NCBI GenBank assembly: GCA_963277665.1
Contig: OY728125.1
Span: forward strand, 1,718,284,889-1,718,348,888
Reading direction: 5' to 3'
Length of the DNA: 64,000 nucleotides
DNA from: Viscum album
Lineage: Eukaryota; Streptophyta; Magnoliopsida; Santalales; Viscaceae
Notes under the pieces: model-generated
Databases searched by the model: none
Told to the model about the DNA's origin: nothing
What the model saw: only the letters and a program-made list of their open reading frames with translations
Shown: in pieces, positions 1 to 13,706 of the stretch
How positions within the stretch are numbered: position 1 is the first letter of the stretch
Layout: each line of letters starts with the position of its first letter
Translations under genes and position numbers: made by a program

Positions 1-93
1 ATCCAACCATATTTCATTTATAAATTGAATATATATATATATATACACTCAATGTTACTATTATCAAAATTGTTTGTAACACGATCCAAGAAT
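1..93. other. Flank left of element A, AT-rich
   Basis: No gene is visible. A short (AT)n tract lies near 29-46. This is probably sequence outside the left end of element A, although the exact end of A is uncertain by some tens of bases. Confidence 0.4.
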
Positions 94-176
94 AGTGTTG
101 TGTATACTGCACGCTAATACGGTGTTGCGTATAGCACAAGGTAATCTTGGTGTAGCATACAACACAAGACATTAAT
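94..176. repeat. Three tandem copies of a 27-28 bp unit
   Basis: Units start at 94, 121 and 149. They share a core like GGTGTTGCGTATAGCACAAG followed by a TAAT-type end. The copies differ by several substitutions, so the array is old. It touches the inferred left end of element A, so it is either flank or the end of the LTR. Confidence 0.6.
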
Positions 177-1063
177 GAAATTAAAAGAATCTTTTTCATA
201 AAAGCTCGGGGTGTTATAGTGCATATTCCAAAAATCAAGAGGTGGAGTATCGCATTAAGGGACACCTCTAAAGGGACCAAAAAATAACTACGTTCAATAT
301 TGGAGGGTTGGGACGAAGAGGTACATGAAAAATATTTAGGGTATTTCAAATAGGGGATCCAAAATAGATATTTAATGTAATATAAATCCATGGTGTATCA
401 AATAGGTGATTCACACAAGATTGCGGGATTGGATGCTAAAAATGGGGTTTTGTGTAGATGGTGGGGATTGAAAGTGAAAGAGGTCCATGAAAAAGGGTAT
501 TTTCCATGAAATTTCCGTTAACTGAAAGGAAATGGGTGAGAGTCAAGCCCATTGGGCCGATATTAAGGTGGATTGATATGGGACCTATCATGTATGATAA
601 TATACCTTCATGGGTTCATGGAATGCATGATATCACAAAAGATGAAATCATGCATTCATGGGAGATAAGTCTGGACTTATGGATTATTGACCATAATAAA
701 GGGTGTATCAGTTTATATATAAGGAAAATCCTTGGTGGTGGAAGATAAGTTTTGTGGCATGGAATAGGGAGTTTGGTATCACCTTGGTAATGTAAGAAAC
801 CTATTCATAGAAAAACCATTTTCGCATCGTTAATTATACATTTTCATGACATCTATAAATATTTTCATGTAACCTAGGTGGAATATGGGATTTTAAAATC
901 ATATTTGGAATGCAAGACTCATGCGTGTAGATGTTTTCTTTTTTACGCAGATCCCAGATCTTGCACATGGTTACTTTCACCCTCTTAGAATGTTTTGTTG
1001 AGTCATAGGGTAACTATAGTTTTATTAAATATTACCATTTGTGACCTAAAACTATATTCTACA
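176..1063 (-). repeat. Element A 3' LTR
   Basis: This segment aligns by eye with 55285-56217 over almost its full length. Shared blocks include the GGGACCTATCATG-like segment and the segment TATATATA-AGGAAAA...CTTGGTGGTGG (near 712-750 and 55867-55915). The last shared bases end in CA at 1062-1063 and 56216-56217, which on the minus strand gives the TG start of an LTR. The left end near 176 is less certain. The two copies differ at many sites and by a roughly 30-base indel, so the insertion is old. Confidence 0.65.
712..721 (-). promoter_or_regulatory. TATA box of the A LTR (3' copy)
   Basis: On the minus strand this reads TATATATAAA. The same site is kept in the other LTR copy at 55867-55876. 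A TATA box inside the LTR, upstream of the transcription start, is the usual arrangement; its role here is inferred from position and conservation only. Confidence 0.4.
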
Positions 1064-1070
1064 TAATAAA

Positions 1071-1079
1071 ATACCTCCC
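1071..1079 (-). other. Possible polypurine tract of element A
   Basis: On the minus strand AAGGGAGGT lies seven bases before the TGTAG start of the 3' LTR. A purine run at this place would prime plus-strand DNA synthesis. It is short and slightly off the usual distance, so the call is weak. Confidence 0.3.
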
Positions 1080-1944
1080 TTAATAATCTATGATTAATAT
1101 GGAGGAGATGGCTAGGTTTTTAGAGAATCAGTGAAAATAATAGTGCATGTGAGGGTGTTCATGAGAAATATTAAGACCCGCGTATAAGGAACCTTGATCA
1201 CACATATGATCTGATCAGTCAATATAAATATGTTGGGCAGAGGGAATATTCATAGTACGATGACATTCTGTATGATAATATATTTTTTTCTAGGGTACAT
1301 ATGTTTTATAATCCTACATTGAAAAGAAAATCTTAGATGTTTTCTTACTTGAATCCTCTGTATTCTTAAGTGCTTCAAACATCAACAAAAATTCACCACC
1401 CTTTCCGTGATTGCTAGAAAATATTATGCATTGGAAATAAATATTTTCATAAGAACCCTAATCTTATGTGTTCCTCCTTTTGTGTTACAAAACACTATCG
1501 ACTTGGCCAACTAGTAAACTACTGCAGAGAGGGAAGGTGCCTTTACAGTATAGAGAGAATAAGTCACTAGAAATCCTCAAATAATTCATGTATGATGGGT
1601 CTTGTTAGAAAATAAGATTCTCTTGGGAAGGATATCACATCCTCCGAATAATTATCTACTATGCGAAAATATACCACAGTAGAACATTGATAAATTGGAT
1701 GAAGTAGCCATCCATGGTTATAAAACAAATTCACCACAGTTGTGGGAGACACGTAAAGATAGAAACAAGTGTTAAAATATCATTGAAAATGCAGATAAAT
1801 TTATGGAGGGATGAAAAATTCATGTCAATGTGATGAATCTGAAGACTAATATAATCACGCGAGATGATGGGGTGCCTAAATAGTACATGGACCACTATGT
1901 AAGAACCTTTAAAAGTTGTATAGGATATGAAGGTGTCATATATC
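1080..1944. other. Internal 3' part of element A, nothing recognised
   Basis: I see no recognisable gene between the antisense gene and the LTR. Short open stretches here are not supported by any motif. Confidence 0.4.
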
Positions 1945-4900
1945 ATCAAGAATGGGAAAAGAGGTCTAGGGGTATCCTTAAAAGTGAATTTAAATGGGCA
2001 TACAAGGTGTGATACACATGCGAAGCGATCGTAGAAGAGCTACGCAACATCTGGATATATGAGGCTGTATGGACATCACAATTTCACATCTACTATCTTC
2101 AAGATCTCGTAACACAGTTTTTCAGCCAGTGCTCCCCATACACAAACACATTCCACCTCCAACAAAGGGAGATATTTTTCAGTCTATGGGATTTTCACTA
2201 TATTAGAGGCATTACCCTAAAGGGTTTTCAGTATGATTATATCATGCCAATATGGAATATCTTGGATGATAGAGAATGAACCACCATCTTGACAAGGAAT
2301 TACTTGGATACAGTGAATGAGACGATATGAATTGAGAACATCTATATGGACTTCATATTCGTGGCATGGATCAACCTATTTGTCATGAAGGACAAGAAGG
2401 GGAGGATTTAGATACAATGGAAGCACTTGTCGAATTTTTCGTAGAGGGGAAAATTAATATCTCACTAGGTGATCATGGAGGAAGGAGAATATCAATCATG
2501 GGGGTAAAACATGGAAGATGAATGGGACACACAATTTTGCTAAACTAACTTCCTAGATCCATTCATGTGTGGGTGGCGGTTTTTTGTGATGGATATTAGA
2601 ATAGTGATCTTACCAGGAACCATGATGGTGGTGTGGATCATGGAATCTTGCAACAAAATGAATCATTGTGTACATGTTTTGGAATGACATTATAGTATTC
2701 TGGGACACATCTCAAGGTAATTAATTCCAAGGATAATATGTGGGTTGTTCCATATCATGAATGGATGGGTAACAACTCCTTTTTGTGGATACGATTTCCC
2801 AGATTCCATATGTCCACCACACTATGGTCTACACCTATCTCTTTTGAATATTTCTAAGATTTTTCAACTAGTGTTGAATGATGAAGTGTCAGGATATTGA
2901 TCATTAGTCATTAAAATTTCATATTCATCCCCTTTTACACTCTGGTCAGCCTGATAGTGGATTACCTTCGAAGTTCACCAGGATTGAGAGAATGCCTATA
3001 GAACATTAGGATAGGTTTTCTAGTGGGTCAAAATGGTGGAAATATCCCTGTAAAACATAAATTCCTACCATATTTTCTTGATATTTCAGATTCCTTCAGA
3101 AATTGTTTAAGAATATGTAAATAGAGGTATTTAAAGAGGAGCACCACTGCATCATCCTTCAATAATGGTGTATGTCATCAAATGTTGAATTTGGAGAAAC
3201 CATCATTATTTAACCAATATATGTTGATTTTAGTATATAAAATAAATATTATAAGATCTAGTTGGTGGCATACATATAATTTTTTTACAATGATGCATTG
3301 AGGATATCAAGTTAACATATTTATGGATGATCATCAAGGAGGTAGAAGGATTTCAACTCGAGAGGAATGTCAAGGGGAAATCTAGGAAATATTAGTTACA
3401 TGAGATGGAACTTCAGTGAAAGGGACATCATAGGGTGTGGCATCAACTCCACCTTATAGGGATGGGTGGTCCCAATAGTTGCCTCATCAGCTACCCAATA
3501 AATCCCCTATGAAGAAGATAATATATCTCTTAAAACTGGTTATTTATGCCATTTTCCAACCCTCTAGACTTTGTGGTGGCTATTTTGACAATCATTTTAA
3601 ACTGAAATCCTATTATGGATAGAAACATGCACTAGTCATTAATAGGTAGATACCAGGTGCATTTGGGTGGAAGACATGGTGAAATTTCAATGGTGGCATG
3701 CATACCTAATGACTATTGAAACCAATGTGTTTCAATAGCAGAAATACAAGGAACTACATCTCGTGGGGAATGTGATTCTTAGTTAGGAGCATGATCTAGA
3801 AGATATATTGTCTGAGAATGAAAATAGTAAGGTAGGAAAAGAAGAAAAATTAGAATAATAAATAACACCTAATGAGGAATAATAGGAAGAAGAATATGAG
3901 TCGGCTATAACTGAGTATCCTGATGGTGGGGAACCCAATGGAACAAATGGTCACCTACGAGCCCTCATGAGAGTGCTAATATTTCAAGCTCCAAAAAATG
4001 AGATTTTAGAACATCTCAGATTAATTAAACACATATATCTTCTTGGTCCTTTCCATTTTAGAACATGAATACACTAACCAGATCTTCACCTATATAGGAG
4101 AACATCCGTTTTGACAAAGGATCTCCCAATGTATGGGGTGAGAACAATCTAATGGAAGTGGATGGAAAAGCCCTAAGGCCTATATCCGAAGTTCATCCAG
4201 GACATGATCCATTCATGGGAGAGGTGGCCAATGGTAGTCCAGGTGATGGGGGTAAATTACACCCTTGGAATCTGAAGATTCTCCTATCATCAATTTTTTG
4301 TTAGTTCCAATCATTTAATTAACATGCACCGAAGAGTCCAATGTGGTAGAAATTCCTACAATGTCCCGGGAACTTGATCCGGTGGTGCAAAACTCTTATA
4401 TGTATCTATGTTTATAGACCCATATTTGTTATATGAGGAATAGGTTGATTAAGGATCCTTTATCCTACAGTGATCATAATTCTACAAGACCATAAATCTA
4501 ATGACTATGGTACGTCTACAAGACCACTTCTGATGATTGCACTGGTTAATGAGGAGCCAACCATTCATGATGATTTGGCCATGGAATCTGATGAGTGGTA
4601 GGTGGTAGCTAACAATGATGTCAATGATAGGGAAGAGCTCAAATATGGTGGATGTGATATCACTGAAGAAGCATTGACTGAAAATGGTCATCCACATGTC
4701 ATAATGTGTAGTCCTCTTATGGTGATGTTATAGGAAGACCTTGTTGTTGGTCTTTTTGCTATCTTCTCGAAATATGATCCTACTGATCCCGAAGAGAAGG
4801 ATGATTCATATCCTAATGTATATGAATATTTATTCATTACATGTTACATGACATGAATATGTCTCATAGAGTTCCCTGAGGTATAGAGGTACAATTGGTG

Positions 4901-5400
4901 AGCCGAATTCAGTCACATCACTACTGGAAGTGCTGGCTGTGCATTAGAGGGATGGATGCGAGCAACCTGCGCACCATAGTACATATCTATTGTTATGAGA
5001 TGTTACGGGAAAGCAGTGAAAATTTGGATTCTACATGATTCCACGAAAAATGTGACAACGTTTGGAAGCTATAGGATGTCAAATAAGATATTTAGTGTTT
5101 AGCAGAATAATAAAATGAGTTCTCCTAATTCTTCTCAAATTAATAAAAACATGTCATGTGATTGATGATCAAGATGGAGGTGGACAAAGTGTAGCAGAAA
5201 TAGGTGATCTATAAAGTCACTAATATCCAAGATGAATAGGATTTGGAATTGAATTAGTCTAATTAACATCGTATTTTTGATATTGATAAATAGATGGAGC
5301 TCTGGTGGAAGCAGTAGACTATGGAGGATATGCATCATAAGTCGTTGGAGCTGAATATTTCCATTTATTAAGCAGAAAAAAGGGGTTATGATTTTTAAAA
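1945..5400 (+). pseudogene. Antisense PMD (plant mobile domain) gene of element A, decayed
   Basis: A plus-strand frame can be followed from about 1945. It includes TNTFHL near residue 60, then FFSLWDFHYIRG and YDYIMP, which match the core of the plant mobile domain (typically F-x-x-x-x-GE-x-x-x-S-L-W-D-x-x-x-I-x-G-L). A second block near 2590-2720, with ILPGTMMVVWIMES and HYSILG, fits the later PMD segment usually seen as RPxTFxxAxxMxxG followed by VLAxIY. Acid-rich sequence follows near 4520-4850, and a degenerate Glu/Lys/Leu-rich, possibly coiled-coil tail near 5150-5370. The gene runs opposite to gag-pol of element A. PMDs are known from plant genes and from some transposable elements; their biochemical role is not settled. 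Several TGA, TAG and TAA stops and frameshifts break it. Confidence 0.65.
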
Positions 5401-6365
5401 AATGATGAAACATACTTTATTACCTTATTTCCTTCTATGACCAATTTGAATGGAAACATTTTTTCTTCCATTAGTAATTTCATTCCAATAATATCTCTCA
5501 GATACCTAATGATCAATCCTTAAGCTCACATGGTTCATTCCCTGAATGAGAAACAAGTAAGACTATATAATTGTTCACATTCTAAGAGAGTGTACAATAA
5601 TAATCTAAGACTTAGGGTTTGTTGTTGATTACAATAATCCAATATAATTCGGGCTGAGAGGGGATGTGGTTATAAAATAGGTTTCTTGAAATATCCCACT
5701 TCCTTATCCTGATTTGTTATAGTGTAAAAAATGGGATATTTCTTAGGGTGTTGGAATCTATCATAAAAAAGTGGAATGGAATGTGCTAACCACACCAAAA
5801 ATTTGACACACAGTGAAAGAGAGATTATGATACAAGATAATAGTTGACCATGTTTGAAACATTGTATCCATATTTCGTAGCCTAAAATATGGGAAATATT
5901 AAGGGTTGATTGCTAAACATTTTCGAAATGTTAGACTGGTCTCAAATTTTCATACAAATTTTTCCATGGATTTTTTCTAGAAGGGAAGGTGTGCCTTTTC
6001 ATGACACAATTTCATTAGGGTCCCCCTTCATATGTGAAAGATGTTGAGAACTTGAATAAAGCAGAAAGAAACGGGAATAGAGAGATGGAATATTAATTAT
6101 GACTAGAAAACTCTTGGGGGTTTTCCACCCTTCCTTAAAACACATTGGTGTAAGAATACTAGTCAAAACAAAGATCAAACCTATCATTAAGGGGACACTA
6201 TCTTAGATATCAAACGATAATTGAAGATTTGATAAATGAGATAAATGATCATCATAGAGAAAAAATACCTATCATGTGAGATACTGGGATACGTTTTAGT
6301 ATTACATTAAGAAATTTAGGATTATAAACATGTAGTTTTACATCATACTCTGAATAAGATAAATG
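5401..6365. other. Element A 3' noncoding region, unassigned part
   Basis: AT-rich sequence between the antisense gene and the motif-bearing stretch. I recognise no gene or ordered repeat here. Confidence 0.4.
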
Positions 6366-9300
6366 ATACCATTTAACATTGTGTGATTATGATGTGCCAT
6401 TCAGTTTAACATCATGTGATTTAGACAGTGGACATCATTTAAGTTCATACTATAAGGACCATGTACAAAAGTTTGATGTCATGTTCCATAAACTATAAAA
6501 TCATCCAAATTATTAGTATGGTATTGAGGTAGAAATCCAATGTGAATGAGCCTAATGAAAACCACAAGACAAAAATATATAAGAAAATATATGGGAATAA
6601 GTTTTCCCAACCATGGGTATCTATATTGTGGAAGGGTGGAAAAAACTACACACCACACAATCCCTATTGGGACTTTAGTTTCAGGTCATAGATTTTGTAC
6701 CTAGTAGCTCATGTACAATTTGACCACATCAATAGACACTTTAACATAACTAATATTCCCATGTCAGGAATGCTCTATGTGGGAAAAAAGAAATGGAATA
6801 AGGTTCTATTTGACATTTTATAGGGAACATCATGGGTGACATAAGTATTAAATCCCACGATGATAGGAGGATATAAAAGTGTGTTATATTGAGACTCCAA
6901 ATGTATGGATTAAAATGTATCTTGGTATGAGAGGATCAATTATTTACCATGTTTTAATGGCAGGTATCATAACCATACCAACTTAGTATGGGGTGATAAA
7001 ATTATAAATTAACTATTGACTAAATTCGAAACAATGGACTCATCATTTGATGCTCGAGAACTATAAGGGCATCATCCTGGTATTGGATGAAAGCTAAAAC
7101 GGAATGGGACCATAAATGTTAGAGAGTCCATAAGGTTATGAAGGATAATGGAAACCCAACCCAACGAGGACTCGAAGTGTGGACTAAACATATCAGAGTG
7201 CACAATTCAAACCCTAGTGTGAAAATAGTTTAAAGTAATATTACATGGGCCATGTGAGACATATATAGTCTTAGGCAATGCACATTACATTTATGTGGTA
7301 ATATCAAACATCAATGAGGCCAATGACTCTCACATGGTCTATATACGCCTTAAGATTAATAGAATAAAGATTAAGGGAAATATTCTTGGATTGTATTTGA
7401 GGCCAAAGGGACAAAAAAATTAATGAACATATGGATGGCCCTAAATAAAAAATGTTTAGGCATCACAACATACACCATGAGGATAGTTATCTAGAAAATC
7501 ATAGTTCATAACACAAATCATGGTTGGATTCCAACACTAGGGAGGAAAAACCATTCTAGAGAGAAAGATGAAGCTTCCCATAATTATCACGGGGAATCAT
7601 AAACTTGTTCATGGTAGGATAACAATTTAATGCACTTTGTTGAGGAAGTTAATGCTTAGTTTATGTTAATAGTGTTTGGAACTTATGTGGTGGTATATGA
7701 AATGGGTATATGTTGTGTGGTGTTATGTTAATCTCCTATATAATGATGGCCTAGAAGTCCTCAAAATCACACAACACACCCCATCAGAGACCCACATATA
7801 GTATAATTTTGGGATTCATGGACAATAAACTCTCAGTTTTTGGTATTGGAGTTCAAACAATCAATACTTAGATTAAGGTCATAGATGTTAAAATATTCTG
7901 TAATAACTCTATGAGGAATATGTGTAATGTGTATGGATAATAAACTAAATGTTAAAGATGACCAAGAAGGCCCAACACACCATCGACACATATTTTAGGG
8001 ATTCTCACATATAGTCTAAAGCTGTGTTTCATGTACTCCACTATATCTAAAGTTCAGAGATCCAAAAATATTGAAGGTGGACCCAAATAAAAAGTGTATC
8101 GATGTCACCTTGTATCCCATGCGGATGCGAATCATGCAACACATTGTTCTAGAGTTCAGTGTAGTTTAACATCATGTGGTAAGAACATAGGTGACCAAAT
8201 AATAAATTGTGGGGGAGAATATTGCGGCTAGACCCAAGATTGATTATTCAGAGATCACAATGCATCCCATGAGGATAAAAATAAAGACACACATTGTTAT
8301 TAATTGAAAATATCCATTTATAGGTATTAAGAATACATAATTATAGAAATAGTATTTTTTTGAGTTGCTGGACCACGATGGAAAACAGAGGTGTTTCTAT
8401 TAATCCCGTGTGGACTGAAATATAGCCATAAATTGTCCTTGATAAGTGGAATTATGGATGACCACTTCCAAAGGTAACTTTATATTATTATGTAATTCTA
8501 AAATGATTAATTTTTTATCATCATGTATCTAGGATTATAGTGTAACAGTTTAAGGTCTGGTGACATGACTGGTCCATGCGTTTTATCATCGTGTAGTGAT
8601 GAAAAAAGTTGGTACAACATTAATATCCTAAGGCTAGCAAAAATAGGGGTAGATGTATCAAATATGGGATGTGTACGGTGTTGAATAATAAAATAATGTG
8701 AATGAGTACATAAGAAGGATTTTCTCACACCACACACTCCCAAGAGAAAACATAGTCCAAGGGAAAAAATCCTGAATTTAATGTTGGTCATAACGAAAAA
8801 TATGTCTGGGAATTCCAACATGTATTATAAGTATGGTAATAATGATAAAAATATTTTTCAAAACATTGAATGGTAGATGACCGATGCATAAAATTGATTT
8901 CCTTCCTAGTGAGGATACCACAATAGAACTACGTAGTTTAAAATAATTACTGCTTGAATAACACAATTCATAGTTTATAGTCATGAAATTTGGACCCTAG
9001 GGGGAGGGAATCTCTGATGAACATGTGAAGCACAGAGGGGTGAAAACCCCGATTTTAATTACCTTGGGATCCCAATTTCACATCGAATTGTCCTAAAAGA
9101 ACCATATAATAGGTTAATGTCATGATTCATGGACAATAAAGTGGGGTATCCAAATTATGAGACATATGGAGCCTTGTAGGAACATTGGTCTATGAATGAG
9201 GTCCAAGGAGGTCCATGCCACATTAAACATCTTCCTGGAAAACCCAAACACAATTTAAATTCATAATCCTTTGACTTGGTATCCCGGTTCAACATCGTGT

Positions 9301-10860
9301 GCATGTGACATATGGTTCTTCGATTATGGTCATAGAATTCAAACAATGGGGTCTGCATCTCAAGAGGATATACGTAGCATGAAAATGTGATGAAACTTTT
9401 GTGAATTAGAACTATTAATCCCTCTTACTACACCACATATTCTTGATAATATTTTTATATAGTTTACAGTCATGATTCTTTTACAAAATAGATTGCGAAT
9501 TGTTTAAGGTCATATTTATTGGACCTGACCAAAATTGTTTAAGGCCATGTTTTCTAGACCATAGAATCATATTTTATGGTCATTGAGTTTTTACCATGAA
9601 AAAAATAAGTGAATGAATATATTCATATTGTGGTGGTATGGAATATAAAATGTGAATGTGGGCCTAGTAGGCCTCATCATCACATGACACAATCCGAATA
9701 TAATCTTGAATATGGTTTAAATTCTTAATGCTTAGACTATATAGTTCTTAGTTTAGGGTCATATAATTTGGTCTAGGGATGTAGTGAAACTCCGCTATAT
9801 TGGTACCATCCATACCAAAAAAACCAAAGCCCATGAGTTTCAAGATCGATGAGGTAAACAAGGATTTGGGTGAGGATTTTCCCATCATCGGTAGAAGTGA
9901 ACACTAGGTGTAGTGAGGTGCCTGGTAGGGACTGTCCCAACCGACCTTCCCATTCAATAGGTATATACACATGAAAAAATAGCATAAAGACTATTATGGT
10001 TACCCCAAGTCATAAGGTGGTTGAAAAATAGTTAAATCAAATTTCATATATTGTGTATCATAAAGGGGTGATTAATGAGTAGGTATTACTATGGCCCAAA
10101 TTTGAAAAATTTGATCAATAACTACAGTAGTCTGTGATGGGGAATGAAAATGAATAATCGACTACTGATAATGTTTGAAACACATCTTGTTTCTATATTT
10201 CTATTAGGCTATTATCCAAGTATGTGAGGTGATCTAAAGATGGAATTAGACCATCACCATTAAGGGGTTCGTCTGTATATGGAAGGTGGTTGGGATCCAA
10301 ACCTGGGAATACTAAATTTATCGAAAGGGATCAATGAAGGGTTTGTTTGGAACTATAAACTCAAGGTTTCATTCCCTCTCACATCAAATCATGTCAGTGG
10401 TATGATGAAAATAAATCAGGGGTAATGGACCATGGTACTAAAAATAGTTTAATGTCATACTACTTTTAGAAAAGATTTTAGTTTAAGGTCATAGAGTTTA
10501 TAAAATTGGAACCCAACTAAACAACATATACCATAGATGTGAAATATTCTTAAGTTTATTATAATGAAACTAGGAAAAAGCAGCATAGTTCAATGTCGTG
10601 TTGTAGGGATGTGTGAAACTGGCCATTAATAATATATACATAAGGGAACATCAATTTAATTTTGTTTAGAATCATGAAACAATCATTATAATATCATAGT
10701 TTATGGTTATGTGATAGGAATGGTCCATGTAGTTCGTCATATTTCCATTATGATAGAGTTTGAGATGCCTTCTTTCATCATGTGTCCAGTACGATGGTGG
10801 TGGTATGCATTTTAAAGGCCTACTGCATGGAAATGGTATTCAGTGATGTTTAACGTCATG
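6366..10860 (-). repeat. Element A 3' untranslated region with about 20 copies of an AGTTTAAGGTCATG-like motif
   Basis: On the plus strand a motif close to AGTTTAAGGTCATG, often followed by TTTGGACC, recurs. Copies lie near 6402, 6670, 7870, 8160, 8541, 8971, 9108, 9456, 9500, 9535, 9750, 10446, 10485, 10590, 10700 and 10845. Read along element A it is CATGACCTTAAACT. Spacing is irregular, about 35 to 500 bases. The stretch lies downstream of integrase, and no coding frame is visible. Two more copies follow on the other side of element B (32829-33050), as expected if B interrupted one continuous stretch. Element B carries a related motif at the same place. Confidence 0.6.
10856..10860. repeat. 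Probable target-site duplication of B, left copy
   Basis: TCATG lies directly before the TGGTTG start of the B 5' LTR. CCATG (32824-32828) lies after the 3' LTR, a 4 of 5 match. A five-base duplication is normal for Ty3/Gypsy integration. Confidence 0.45.
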
Positions 10861-10987
10861 TGGTTGGTGACACTAGTTAAGAATAAAAAAATGCTCTGAA
10901 GGTAACCCTCATATATTTAAAAATCCAAAGACAATGTTTGGGGAATTAAAAGTTAAGACAATGTTTCAAATTCATTCATGGAAGAAC

Positions 10988-11105
10988 TACGTGGTAGACC
11001 TGCATGTCACACCTACTCAACAGACCTCTACATCGGTATATTTTATAACCCTCTACGTGGTAGACCTATGTGGAGGGACGACATGGCAGACCTTTGTCGA
11101 CGAAC
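10988..11105 (+). repeat. 13-bp repeat arrays upstream of the B promoter (5' LTR)
   Basis: Exact 13-base steps occur at 10988, 11001, 11014 and 11027, and again at 11054, 11067, 11080 and 11093. The typical unit is TACGTGGTAGACC. Units end mainly in ACC or AAC. They keep CpG sites more often than the surrounding sequence. They lie about 25 to 145 bases upstream of the TATA box, where transcription factor sites would be expected; binding is an inference. Confidence 0.7.
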
Positions 11106-11131
11106 TGCCTTCGACCAGCACCCTCATTGCG

Positions 11132-11140
11132 TATAAATAG
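11132..11140 (+). promoter_or_regulatory. TATA box of the B 5' LTR
   Basis: TATAAATAG, with downstream sequence that is conserved between the two LTRs. In the 3' LTR the matching place near 30440 reads CTAAAAATAAG, so that copy has lost the box. Confidence 0.5.
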
Positions 11141-11393
11141 GTCTCTGGGCTCCACATTTTAGTGACTGAAAAAGTTTATGGAAATTTGGGAGCTCTCATT
11201 TTGTAGCTATTCCACTTAGATACCTCAAATTTTCATAGGTAGCTCTCTTAAAACTTGAGAGAAGAGATAATTAAATTAGATAAGAATGTTTTTAAAGAAT
11301 TTTACAATTTAAATATTACATAGGATTGGTTCCCCTATGTGGATCATTTTTCAGTCATAATAAAATTTTATGTGGCACACATGCACAGTACAG

Positions 11394-11458
11394 TTATGTG
11401 GAATGCCTACGCAAGGTACCTACGCAGCATACCTACATGGAGTAACTATGCGGAAGCG
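11394..11458 (+). repeat. 13-bp repeat array downstream of the B TATA box (5' LTR)
   Basis: Steps of 13-14 bases with units such as TACGCAGCATACC. The counterpart in the 3' LTR (30678-30755) is cleaner, with six units of exactly 13 bases. Confidence 0.65.
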
Positions 11459-13524
11459 TTTTGTATAAGAAATTCATATCAACTAATGTACCCTCTTAAA
11501 TGAAACTCATGTAAAGGTATCTCTTTCCTTGGATCCCTTCTTTTAAAGGGACTAAGTTGATTCCTCCACCAAAACCTCATGAATCATCAAACATTTGGAA
11601 AAGAAAAATCATAATGTCTCTTATTTGGGTTTGAATATCCGGATTATGTGGTATCCCACATTTCTTCCACAATAGGGTTAGGATTCATGGAGTGTAAGTA
11701 TGTTTTTATATCCACATTAATGTGGACCATTCACCGCGAAACTGTGTCGGTATTTGCAGGATTAGGGATTGGGTTATATCATACCATTTTCGTAACTAAG
11801 ACCCGGAACCTCATGTCTATGGTAAGAGTGGTAAGGCTCACACATGATTTTCCGTCCAAGAAAATGAGAAGTCTCCCTCCCCTATTGAGATCCATGATAG
11901 AATCCATCCTTTTGTATGCCCCTAACCTTTTAACTAGGAGGTTGTAGTCTCACTACACTCCACATCCATCACCTTCCCACCTACCTTACATTGTAACATT
12001 ATCCAATGTAAAAATAATAGACGGTAGGCTCATCGCCTCTCCCACTTCCCTAGTCACCTTGCCCTTATCCACCATTGTCTCCATATGCACGCCCCCATCC
12101 ACCAGTAGATGAGGAAAAGTGTGGGTGAATTTTTTGAATCACTGGTATCCTCTTGTTTCATACAATGAGTTAGACTCACATGGGCTAATAAATCTATCAT
12201 GATCATTACATTTTCACAAGATGACTTGAACTACAAGAAAATAGATATCTATTCAAACCAGTATACGTAGGTCACCTCTTGATCATCCGATCTCTAATGT
12301 TTTCGCCTCCAAAAGGGTTCACCAAGTCATGTCCACTAAAATTGGAAACTCTCAGGTGTAATGCCCAACACAATAAATGAACTATGAGAAATATTACTCC
12401 CATCATAATTGGGATACGTTGGATTCATTCTCTGGGCCTGAGCTCATTGGATATCCTCTTCATGAATACAACCTTAATTCCCTAAATCTGGGAATTATTC
12501 TTAGAATGTATCCCTAAACTAATCCCCCAAATTATCAAGGCATCCTTTTTAGGAATTAAACTCAAACTCATTTCTCTCAAACGATTTTACTCTCCTATGA
12601 GACTTATCAAACTACAAGGGTTGTGATTTCCATCAACATGAGATACTTAGGAATCCTCCTTCAGGTTCAAACCGAACAATTAAAATAATTGTTGTTCTTC
12701 ATAGATCATATTCCCAAGAGGATATTATCCTACTTGGAACCCCATATCCTTTCCATGTTCCTTGGGCTACTACGGTATAAGTCCCACACCAAACTATGAA
12801 TAAGAACCTTTCCCTTACATTTCATTACCAAATGCCATTAAAATGTATGGATAGGTCCATATCACATGAGCTTAGATGGTATTATGTGTCCCATTAAGCA
12901 TCACCAAACTATGAGGGTTCTGATTACATTCACAAGGATACATGGGTATCCCATTTTATGGGTAGAATCCTAATATAAAAACAAACTGTCATCTCCCTTG
13001 ATGACAATAAATTCCAGACTGCCCCACTGAGTTCATTTAAAACTAGTATCATCATAAATATGTTTAGAAGAATCTATAAATATTATATGAGCGGATACCA
13101 CTAATGGGGAACCTCTAATATATACAGATATCTCCATTAATGAAGAACCTATAATATATACATAAGATTCATACATTTCAAACATGGTAATAAGTGATCA
13201 CAAATTCCAAGGGAAACCTATTTTATACATGATTAAATAATAATGATTCATGAAAATATTCTAAATTTATAAAGAGAGTTCCGGAGTAGACATTAAATCC
13301 CCCCAAAAGGTTGTGATGAGTCTAACCTCTCATATTCTCGACCAATGCTTGTTATTATGCATCGTAATGTTCATTAATAATGAATGCCTACCTTTGGAAT
13401 GAAATTCCCTTCTGGATAAAAAACTATTGGATGTTTCTTATTCATGAATAAATCCAATGGAAACCAATTAGATGTAGTGATTCATAAACTTGAACACACA
13501 TGTCAAGGTACAATGAAACAAAAA

Positions 13525-13542
13525 TGGTGAACCTGATGTGAA
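13525..13542 (+). other. Primer binding site of element B
   Basis: TGGTGAACCTGATGTGAA lies four bases after the LTR. It matches 11 of 18 positions of TGGCGACTCCGCTGGGGA, the primer site I remember as typical of Tat-type elements. Three of the differences are C-to-T or G-to-A changes. Confidence 0.5.
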
Positions 13543-13706
13543 TCCTTATCCATGTTAATAATTTTACCCACCTATCATGCCCATATCATTTGATAAATTA
13601 AGAACATAAAAAGGAATCAATCACGCATGTATAAATCTAAATTATTTATCATTAATGGATTTTATTGTTGTTCACAGCTTTTTCTCAGAACTCCCTTAAA
13701 TCCAGG

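Larger units (their letters stand above)
10861..13520 (+). repeat. Element B 5' LTR
   Basis: It aligns with 30171-32823 through many landmarks: the 13-bp arrays, the CTCCC-ATTT...TGAAAAGGTT segment after the TATA box, the AGAGATAATTA segment, the CCCCCC-AAA...GTTGATGAGTC block near 13300, and the end TCAAGG...GAAACA. It starts TGG and ends CA. A TATA box at 11132 and 13-bp repeats on both sides of it suggest the promoter region. Confidence 0.75.

Noticed and set aside
200..217. GCTCGGGGTGTTATAG as the end of another chromovirus-type LTR
   Set aside because: The block aligns better with CGGGGTCCATGATAG at 55327 as part of the element A LTR pair, and sequence upstream does not match the C LTR.
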